A DNA stretch of 10,962 nucleotides, taken from the NCBI GenBank assembly GCA_002479245.1, contig DLMG01000405.1, positions 1 through 10,962 on the forward strand. The letters are read 5' to 3'. Both the position numbers and the translations under genes were made by a program. This document shows positions 6,669 to 10,962 of this stretch, in pieces (within the stretch, counting starts at the first letter, position 1; every line of letters starts with the position of its first letter). The notes beneath the pieces are model-generated. The model saw only the letters and a list, made by a program, of their open reading frames with translations, had not been told where the DNA came from and made no database searches. The DNA is from Verrucomicrobia subdivision 3 bacterium UBA7542. Its GTDB lineage: Bacteria; Verrucomicrobiota; Verrucomicrobiia; Limisphaerales; UBA11358.

Positions 6669-7134
6669 CACCGCGTGTAAAGCGTCTTCCACAATTCCGG
6701 GGAAGCGCGAAAATTGGTTTTGCGGAGAAGGTCGAGGGCGGCAGGAAGTTTGAGGAGTCCGGCTTGAGCGGCGTCGCACAAAACGCCCAATATGCCGGAA
6801 ACTTTCAGGCCCCGCTGAACCGCGAGCGCACGAGCGGCAGATTCATCGAGCAACACCACGTCGGAGCGGAGTGCTCGGACAGCCGCAACGCGGTGCGCTC
6901 GCCGGGGTCAAGCGCAGCCAATGTTTGGTCAGGCGCTTCCGGGTTGGAATGAATTTTTAACCAGTCGGGCGGAGTGGTTGCCAAATTACGAACTGACGGC
7001 GGAGCGTCGGGATGGCGAAGTTCCTCCAAAACCTTTTGTGTGGTGTGAACGTTGCCGTAAAGTTTCGGCAGAATTTCCGCGTGGCCGATGAGCGCAAGAT
7101 AGCAAAGCGGCGAGGTGTTGCTGACGAGGGTCAT
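6668..7134 (-). pseudogene. PIN-domain toxin (DUF3368-like), frameshifted
   Basis: The ATG at 7134 opens VSNTSPLCYLALIGHAEIL, the typical start of DUF3368-type PIN ribonucleases, VapC-like toxins that cut RNA. It continues with VLEELRHPDAPPSVR and LDPGERTALRLSE. Near 6874 the frame then slips. Adding one base restores ALRSDVVLLDESAARALAVQ, RGLKVSGILGVL and a C-terminal helix region ending LWKTLYTR at the TGA 6670-6668. The joined protein would be about 155 aa, the normal family length. As read, the first frame ends in unrelated sequence at 6805. Either the gene is dead or the base is a sequencing error. The acidic residues expected of a PIN active site (Glu of VLEEL, Asp/Glu of LDPGE, Asp of LLDES) are present across the two frames; the first aspartate is Asn, common in this family. 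Confidence 0.75.
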
Positions 7135-7172
7135 CAGCCGCGAGCGGCGCGCAAGGCCGCGAGGTCGTGCGC
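7134..7172 (-). pseudogene. Possible C-terminal remnant of the cognate antitoxin
   Basis: A minus-strand frame ends in …AHDLAALRAARG at a TGA (7136-7134) whose last base is the first of the PIN ATG. DUF3368 toxins usually follow a small UPF0175-type antitoxin gene, often with touching ends, and such a short tail would fit one. Only about 11 codons seem to remain before the sequence changes to an unrelated plus-strand gene remnant. This is weak and mostly inferred from position. Confidence 0.25.
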
Positions 7173-7391
7173 ATCGGCGGCACGCGCTGCTACCAAGTGC
7201 GTCGCCCGGGCATCCGCACGTTGGCGGGTTTGCTGATCCTGCGTGAGAAAGTGCTCAAGCCAGTGCTGGCCGGAGTCTGCCGCCCCAAGCGCGGTCGCCC
7301 GCCAAAAAACATTCATCCGCTGGATGAGCATTACCAGAACCTCCAACGCGAAATGCCGGCCACCCTGCAAACCCTCAAACCGGCCGCGTGA
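7167..7391 (+). pseudogene. 3' remnant of an unidentified gene
   Basis: The frame beginning VRIGGTRCYQV continues RRPGIRTLAGLLILREK, VLKPVLAGVCRPKRGRPPK and NIHPLDEHYQNLQREM, and ends at TGA 7389-7391. It resembles the C-terminal winged-helix-like part of a protein family I believe recurs, often next to mobile DNA, in Verrucomicrobiota and relatives; I cannot name it. The charged, helix-forming composition and lack of bias from an overlapping gene suggest it was once coding. No start or Shine-Dalgarno fits, and the upstream part is replaced by the toxin region near 7166, so I treat it as a truncated relic. Confidence 0.4.
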
Positions 7392-7675
7392 CTTCGCTGA
7401 AACAAACATGTTGGTCTTAGTTTTTTGATAGCAATGCAAAGACGCGGAGCAGGCATTCGTCCTCGTCCTCGAATTCAAACCCGCGAAAGGTTTCGTTGAA
7501 CCGTTGAATCGTTAACTCTCAACCGTTCCAAACCGGCAACGCGCCAGGCCGGACCAGCCTTCGCTTGGAAGCTACGGCGCGGCAGGGGCCGGCGTTCCGA
7601 TGTGTTTGCCAGGTTGCACCCGGCATCACCGAACGCTTGCCATCGGCCTTTCTTCATTCGTAAAGTTGGCAAACG
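7392..7675. other. Intergenic region before cardiolipin synthase
   Basis: I see no gene. There is an 8-bp tandem, CGTTGAAC/CGTTGAAT/CGTTAACT (7494-7517). Near the end there is a weak promoter-like pair, TTGCCA (7637-7642) and TAAAGT (7661-7666) with an 18-bp spacer, which would give an almost leaderless message for the gene at 7676. Confidence 0.5.
7494..7517. repeat. Three 8-bp tandem units
   Basis: CGTTGAAC, CGTTGAAT and CGTTAACT are contiguous. They are followed at 7519 by a partial inverted copy, TCAACCGTT. This may be a small replication-slippage product with no evident role. Confidence 0.45.
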
Positions 7676-9220
7676 ATGGACTGGCTCAATCTCATCTGCC
7701 GCTACTGGCCGCACCTGGCCGCGGGCTTTGATTTTCTGGCCGCGCTGCTGGCCTCAGCCCATGCCTTGTTGCACAAACGTGATACCCGCGCCGCAACGCT
7801 TTGGATCGGGGTCATCTGGCTGATGCCGGGATTTGGACCGATTCTTTACCTCGTGTTTGGCGTGAATCGCATCCGCCGCCGCGCCATTTCGCTGCGACTG
7901 AAAAAACCTTCAGACCGCGCCATCCCCCAAAACCTCGGCGAACCGCAGCCTTCCGGCGTGGAACATTTGAAAATGCTCGCGCACGTGGTGAACCGCATCG
8001 CCGTGTTCCCGCTCACCGCCGGCAACCACGTCCAGCCGCTCGTCAACGGCGATGAGGCATTTCCCGCCATGCTCCCCGCCATCGAATCGGCCAAAAAAAC
8101 CGTCTCGCTCTCCACCTACATTTTCGACAACGACCCGACCGGAGGACAATTCGCCGCCGCGCTGGGCCGCGCCGTCAAACGCCGGGTCGCCGTGCGCGTC
8201 CTGATTGATTCCGCCGGCGCGCGTTATTCGTGGCCGTCCATCATCCATGAATTGAGGCGCGCCAATGTGACCGTCGCGCGTTTTTTGCCATCGGTCGCCC
8301 CATGGCGGGTGATGACGTTGAACCTGCGCAATCACCGCAAGCTGCTGGCCGTGGACGGACAAATCGCCTTCACCGGCGGCATGAACATCCGGCACGGCAA
8401 TGTGCTCGGCAAACGGCGGGGCGAGGCTACTGACGAGCCGAATTCGCGTAATCAAAACATGGCGACGACGGCTCACGGGGATCAGCCTTCGCCAGGCTAT
8501 GGCGCGACAGGCGCTCGCCCCACCAAAAACGCTGTGCAGGACCTGCAGTTCCGCGTTGAAGGCCCGCTCGTGGCCCAACTGCAGGCGGCGTTTGCCAACG
8601 ACTGGGCGTTTACCACCGGCGAGGTTCTCCACGGCGAAGCCTGGTTCCCCGAACCCAAACCCACTGGACGGGGCGTCATCGCGCGGGTCATCACCGACGG
8701 GCCGGACGCCGATTTCGAAACACTGCGCCTGACGCTGCTCGCCGCGCTCACGGAGGCGCAGACGTCCGTGCAGATTCTCACGCCGTATTTTCTACCAGAC
8801 CCGGCGCTCATCACGGCGCTGAACCTCGCGGCGTTGCGCGGCGTGCGCGTGGACATCATTTTGCCGGCCAAAAACAACCTGCCGTTCGTGCATTGGGCGT
8901 CGCGCGCGATGTGGTGGCAGGTACTGGAACGCGGCTGCCACATCTGGCTCACGCTGCCGCCGTTCGATCACTCCAAGCTGATGATTGTGGATGGACACTG
9001 GGTTTTGCTCGGCTCGGCCAACTGGGACACGCGCAGTTTGCGGCTGAATTTTGAGTTGAACGTGGAGTGTTACGGACGCGAGTTCGCGCACGAGATGGCG
9101 GCGGTCGTCGGGAAAAAACTCCACGGCGCGCGCGAAGTGACCCAGGCCGAAGTGGACGGACGGGCGCTTCCGGCAAAATTGCGCGACGCCGCCGCGCGAT
9201 TGTTTTCGCCGTTTTTGTAA
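7676..9220 (+). CDS. cls: Cardiolipin synthase, phospholipase D family
   Basis: The 514-aa membrane enzyme should join phosphatidylglycerol molecules (or a related pair) to make cardiolipin. The N-terminus has two membrane helices (about 14-32 and 39-61, WIGVIWLMPGFGPILYLVFG), the PLDc_N anchor. Two catalytic HKD motifs follow: His220-x-Lys222-x4-Asp227 (NHRKLLAVDG) with GGMNI after it, and His432-x-Lys434-x4-Asp439 (DHSKLMIVDG) followed by GSANWDTRS. Both copies are complete, and overall length and order match bacterial ClsA-type enzymes. Residues about 248-282 are extra. They are encoded by a palindromic DNA element inserted in frame in the loop after HKD1, just before the conserved QDLQFRVEGP. 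The loop position suggests activity may survive. No clear Shine-Dalgarno is seen before the ATG. The gene is followed by hairpins and then the MbfA-like gene. Confidence 0.9.
   Translation: MDWLNLICRYWPHLAAGFDFLAALLASAHALLHKRDTRAATLWIGVIWLMPGFGPILYLVFGVNRIRRRAISLRLKKPSDRAIPQNLGEPQPSGVEHLKMLAHVVNRIAVFPLTAGNHVQPLVNGDEAFPAMLPAIESAKKTVSLSTYIFDNDPTGGQFAAALGRAVKRRVAVRVLIDSAGARYSWPSIIHELRRANVTVARFLPSVAPWRVMTLNLRNHRKLLAVDGQIAFTGGMNIRHGNVLGKRRGEATDEPNSRNQNMATTAHGDQPSPGYGATGARPTKNAVQDLQFRVEGPLVAQLQAAFANDWAFTTGEVLHGEAWFPEPKPTGRGVIARVITDGPDADFETLRLTLLAALTEAQTSVQILTPYFLPDPALITALNLAALRGVRVDIILPAKNNLPFVHWASRAMWWQVLERGCHIWLTLPPFDHSKLMIVDGHWVLLGSANWDTRSLRLNFELNVECYGREFAHEMAAVVGKKLHGAREVTQAEVDGRALPAKLRDAAARLFSPFL
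8418..8521. repeat. In-frame palindromic element inside the cardiolipin synthase gene
   Basis: The ~104-bp stretch is bounded by GGGGCGAG (8418-8425) and its exact inverse CTCGCCCC (8514-8521). Inside are nested inverse pairs: GGCGAGGCT (8420-8428) with AGCCTTCGCC (8484-8493, one bulged base), and GAGCCG (8435-8440) with CGGCTC (8469-8474). It adds about 35 residues (GEATDEPNSRNQ…) with no stop. The added peptide is Gly/Ala/Asn-rich and unlike the rest of the protein. AAACG occurs on both sides (8411-8415 and 8527-8531) and may be a target duplication, though that interval (116 bp) is not a multiple of three. Confidence 0.65.
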
Positions 9221-9273
9221 ATCAAGAAATTCTGTGACTGAAAAATTAACAACCAAATACATTCCCCTCACCC

Positions 9274-9293
9274 GGTCCCGCTTTGCGCGGACC
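9274..9293. repeat. Hairpin, first of a pair
   Basis: GGTCC-CGC-TTT-GCG-C-GGACC: an 8-bp stem with one bulged C and a TTT loop. It is part of a GC-rich unit resembling the CCCTCACCC…GGCGAGGGG intergenic palindromes seen in many GC-rich genomes. Confidence 0.5.
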
Positions 9294-9295
9294 AC

Positions 9296-9320
9296 CCTCT
9301 CCCCGCCCGGCGGGGCGAGG
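9296..9320 (+). terminator. Strong hairpin, possible terminator of cls
   Basis: CCTC-T-CCCCGCC-C-GGCGGGG-C-GAGG: 11 pairs with one internal mismatch and a one-base centre (a real loop would open a few pairs). It is followed after GGCG by TTTAGTTT, a poor U-tract. It may stop transcription from cls, act as a dispersed palindromic repeat, or both. Confidence 0.35.
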
Positions 9321-9355
9321 GGCGTTTAGTTTGAATAACCAACGATTCATTACGT

Positions 9356-10300
9356 ATGAAAACCTTCGACAGCCTTACCGAACAGGAAATCCTCGCGCTG
9401 GCCATTTCGCTTGAGGAGGAGGACGCGCGCGTTTATGAAGATTTCGCCGACGGCCTGCAGGAAAATTACCCCGAACAGGCCGAGAAATTCCGCATAATGC
9501 GCCGCGAAGAGGACGGCCATCGCCATCGTCTGCTCGAACTTTACAAGGCCCGCTTTGGCGATCACGTGCCGCTCATCCGCCGGCAGGACGTGCGCGGGTT
9601 TGTGGATCGTCGTCCGGTCTGGCTCGTGCGCCCGCTCGGCTTGAAAACCGTCCAAAAAACCGCCGAAAGCATGGAATTGGAGACGAAACGATTTTACGAA
9701 GTCGCCGGGCGGCGTGCGACTGATACGGGCATCCGGCAGTTGCTCGGCGACCTCGCGGAGGAGGAACGCAACCACGCGCTCACCGCCGAACGCATCACCC
9801 TCACCAAGCTCAACGAAGACGAAAAATCGCAGCAGAAACGGCTCTTCCTGCTGCAGGTCATTCAGCCCGGCCTGGCCGGCCTGATGGATGGGTCAATTTC
9901 GACGCTGGCACCGCTGTTTGCCGCCGCGTTCGCCACGCATAACAGTTGGGAAACTTTTCTGGTCGGCCTCGCCGCAGGCACCGGCGCGGGCATCAGCATG
10001 GGTTTTGCGGAGGCGCTGTCCGACGACGGCAGCCTCACCGGCCGCGGCCATCCGTGGGCGCGTGGTTTTGTGTGCGGGTTGATGACCACGCTGGGCGGCC
10101 TCGGCCACACCCTGCCTTACCTGATACCGAGCATCAAAACCGCCACCGCCGTTGCCGTATGCGTGGTGCTGGTGGAACTCGGCATCATCTCTTGGGTGCG
10201 GCACAAATTCATGGACACACCGTGGGCGTCGGCGGTGTTGCAAGTCGCGCTCGGTGGCGCGCTGGTCTTTCTGGCGGGAATTTTAATTGGCATTTCGTGA
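9356..10300 (+). CDS. mbfA: Membrane-bound ferritin-like protein, VIT1/CCC1 fusion (MbfA-like)
   Basis: The 314-aa protein joins a cytoplasmic ferritin/rubrerythrin-like four-helix domain (about 1-150) to a membrane domain of the VIT1/CCC1 family (about 165-314). Iron ligands of the ferritin-like part are visible: Glu20-22 (LEEEDARVY), Glu51/52 and His55 (EEDGHRH), Glu107/109 (MELETKRFYE) and Glu135-137 with His140 (EEERNH). The membrane part begins with GLAGLMDGSISTLAP, the family's first helix with Asp178-Gly179, followed by further glycine-rich helices and a final hydrophobic helix (ALVFLAGILIGIS). In Bradyrhizobium and Agrobacterium MbfA exports iron and protects against iron and peroxide stress, and the same role is likely here. 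No Irr/Fur-type box is obvious in the short upstream gap. Confidence 0.88.
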   Translation: MKTFDSLTEQEILALAISLEEEDARVYEDFADGLQENYPEQAEKFRIMRREEDGHRHRLLELYKARFGDHVPLIRRQDVRGFVDRRPVWLVRPLGLKTVQKTAESMELETKRFYEVAGRRATDTGIRQLLGDLAEEERNHALTAERITLTKLNEDEKSQQKRLFLLQVIQPGLAGLMDGSISTLAPLFAAAFATHNSWETFLVGLAAGTGAGISMGFAEALSDDGSLTGRGHPWARGFVCGLMTTLGGLGHTLPYLIPSIKTATAVAVCVVLVELGIISWVRHKFMDTPWASAVLQVALGGALVFLAGILIGIS

Positions 10301-10429
10301 AAACAAAGCCTTGGCGCCAGCGGATGAAAAGTGCCACCCGATGAGAAACAATGGCAGATGTTGCGCGACTTGTTGTCGTTCGATTCCGGAGTTAATTTCC
10401 CAAAACCTCACAGGGGTCGTTTGTTGGGT

Positions 10430-10457
10430 TTTACACAGTCAAAAGGGAGCATATAAG
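10430..10457 (+). promoter_or_regulatory. Sigma-70-like promoter upstream of an inverted repeat
   Basis: TTTACA (10430-10435, 5 of 6 to the -35 consensus), a 16-bp spacer, TATAAG (10452-10457, 5 of 6). A transcript would start near 10464 and immediately contain the hairpins at 10473-10506 and 10508-10527. No gene follows with a good start, so it could make a small RNA or be left over from a mobile element. Confidence 0.35.
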
Positions 10458-10472
10458 TAAAAAATGAGGATT

Positions 10473-10506
10473 GTTGACTCCAATGAGCCAAGTCGTTGGA
10501 GTCAAC
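10473..10506. repeat. Inverted repeat with 11-bp perfect arms
   Basis: GTTGACTCCAA (10473-10483), a 12-nt spacer and TTGGAGTCAAC (10496-10506). On the minus strand six T (10464-10459) follow the stem after 8 nt, a weak terminator signature. The arm contains the ACTCCAA core of the nearby decamer repeats, so it may also be a recombinase or repressor binding site. Confidence 0.6.
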
Positions 10507-10507
10507 G

Positions 10508-10527
10508 CCGTTGCCGTCCTACAACGG
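10508..10527. repeat. Small inverted repeat
   Basis: CCGTTG (10508-10513) and CAACGG (10522-10527) with an 8-nt loop, starting one base after the larger inverted repeat. Together they would form two consecutive hairpins in a plus-strand RNA. Confidence 0.4.
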
Positions 10528-10610
10528 ATGGGATCCGCGCGAGAATTGTTGTTTTGGCTGCTTGGTCAGAGAAATCGTCACCCTCGATTGTCACACCCGG
10601 CGGAAAAAAT

Positions 10611-10640
10611 TGGGTCCATCTGGGTCCATTTGAGTCCACC
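10611..10640. repeat. Decamer repeat cluster 1 (three units)
   Basis: TGGGTCCATC, TGGGTCCATT and TGAGTCCACC are contiguous, with perfect 10-bp spacing. The period matches one turn of DNA, which suggests protein binding on one face of the helix. Confidence 0.6.
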
Positions 10641-10673
10641 TTCTGATACCAGGAAAACAGCAGAATCAGCCCA

Positions 10674-10713
10674 TTTGTCCAAGTGAGTCCCAATGAGGGC
10701 AAATGAGTCCAGG
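10674..10713. repeat. Decamer repeat cluster 2 (four units)
   Basis: TTTGTCCAAG, TGAGTCCCAA, TGAGGGCAAA and TGAGTCCAGG are contiguous in 10-bp register and share TGAGTCC with cluster 1. The last unit ends 14 bp from where tRNA identity begins, so these could be integrase arm-type sites (inference). Confidence 0.6.
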
Positions 10714-10726
10714 CAACACAAGTCTT

Positions 10727-10764
10727 GGTGTAAACGAGGTGCTCTTCCGCTGAGCTAAACGCCC
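10727..10764 (-). tRNA. 5' half of tRNA-Val(UAC), truncated; probable attachment site
   Basis: The minus strand from 10764 reads as the first half of a tRNA: acceptor strand GGGCGTT, T8-A9, D-stem GCTC/GAGC around loop AGCGGAA (A14, G18-G19, A21 in place), A26, anticodon-stem strand CCTCG and loop TTTACAC with anticodon TAC (valine). Beyond the loop only one more base fits well. The expected CGAGG is CAAGA, with two mismatches, and no T-arm (GTTCRA) or 3' acceptor strand follows. Identity therefore stops at the anticodon loop, a known crossover position for tyrosine integrases. It is not a functional tRNA gene as it stands. Confidence 0.75.
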
Positions 10765-10962
10765 GACCACAAGTACGCTATCAAAGCCAGGTAATTACAA
10801 CAAGTGTCTGGCGATGGTCGAGAAAAGTGCGGCGCGAGAATACAACTGGGATTTACCCATGAAGACGAATAGTTTTTACCAACGAACAACTGAAGGGCGA
10901 GGTGCATTGAGACGCTAATCATAATTGGGCTGTGCTCTAAGCCCGAACTCCGAAATAGGAAT
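10765..10962. other. Terminal stretch without an identified gene
   Basis: No frame of useful length or recognisable content. This lies upstream of the tRNA half on its strand, where a tRNA promoter would be expected, but I see no strong one. A small GGGCT/AGCCC hairpin occurs at 10927-10944. Confidence 0.5.

Larger units (their letters stand above)
9221..9355. other. Intergenic region between cls and mbfA
   Basis: The first 45 bases are AT-rich, then come two GC-rich hairpins (9274-9293 and 9296-9320), then TTTAGTTTG. I see no Shine-Dalgarno before the ATG at 9356. Confidence 0.5.
10301..10726. other. Gene-poor region rich in repeats next to a tRNA half
   Basis: I found no convincing coding sequence. 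Contents in order: the palindrome TGGCGCCA shortly after mbfA, a promoter-like pair (10430-10457), an inverted repeat with 11-bp arms (10473-10506), a second smaller one (10508-10527), and two clusters of 10-bp repeats (10611-10640, 10674-10713). A minus-strand frame from 10702 to 10502 exists, but it is largely dictated by the repeats. Confidence 0.5.

Noticed and set aside
7910..8632. 240-codon minus-strand frame inside cls
   Set aside because: Antisense to the HKD1 region of a clear cardiolipin synthase; composition typical of a shadow frame.
9274..9320. CRISPR-like repeats
   Set aside because: Two different hairpins, not repeated units with spacers. No CRISPR array is present in the window; the decamer clusters are also far too short.
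10502..10702. 66-codon minus-strand frame, possibly an integrase tail
   Set aside because: Its first part is dictated by the 10-bp repeats (recurring W-T and S-L), it starts at TTG, and it has none of the R-H-R-Y integrase residues. Its stop inside the 11-bp-arm inverted repeat is interesting but not enough.

Overview
The window looks like a piece of a moderately GC-rich Gram-negative bacterial chromosome. It could come from a Verrucomicrobiota or related PVC-group genome. That guess rests on an impression of gene style and of small palindromic and decamer interspersed repeats, not on a marker gene, so it is tentative.

Layout. (1) 1-75 holds the last 24 codons of an unidentified upstream gene. 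It is followed after 37 nt by a complete MgtA-type magnesium-transporting P-type ATPase (113-2743, +). (2) 2744-3061 is intergenic, with a short 10-bp-period repeat and a probable promoter. (3) 3062-6185 is the most interesting part. It is a two-gene restriction-modification-like module. A 290-aa protein (+) carries a visible PD-(D/E)xK nuclease core. A 790-aa protein (-) fuses an XRE-like helix-turn-helix, a type I-style N6-adenine methyltransferase and a half-specificity (TRD) domain. The genes converge and overlap tail to tail by 122 nt, and strong palindromes lie just upstream of the methyltransferase start. (4) 6186-7675 is a decay zone. It holds a PIN-domain (DUF3368-like) toxin gene broken by a one-base frameshift, what looks like only the tail of its antitoxin, a possible 60-aa membrane protein, and the 3' remnant of an unrelated gene on the other strand. 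(5) 7676-9220 (+) encodes a cardiolipin synthase with two HKD motifs, interrupted in frame by a ~104-bp palindromic element. (6) 9221-9355 contains two strong hairpins. (7) 9356-10300 (+) encodes an MbfA-like protein, a ferritin-like domain fused to a VIT1/CCC1-like membrane domain. (8) 10301-10962 has no convincing gene. It has a promoter-like sequence, an 11-bp-arm inverted repeat, two clusters of 10-bp direct repeats and the 5' half of a tRNA-Val(UAC) gene that stops matching a tRNA just after the anticodon loop. This looks like an attachment site, or scar, of an integrative element.

Taken together, housekeeping transport and envelope genes (Mg2+ uptake, cardiolipin synthesis, membrane iron handling) flank a defence island that has lost a toxin-antitoxin pair but appears to keep an intact and unusual restriction-modification module. 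Both R-M reading frames are open and carry most of their catalytic motifs. The main novelty candidates are this module with its antisense 3' overlap and possible self-regulating methyltransferase, the in-frame palindromic insert in the cardiolipin synthase gene, and the decamer-repeat/tRNA-half attachment region.
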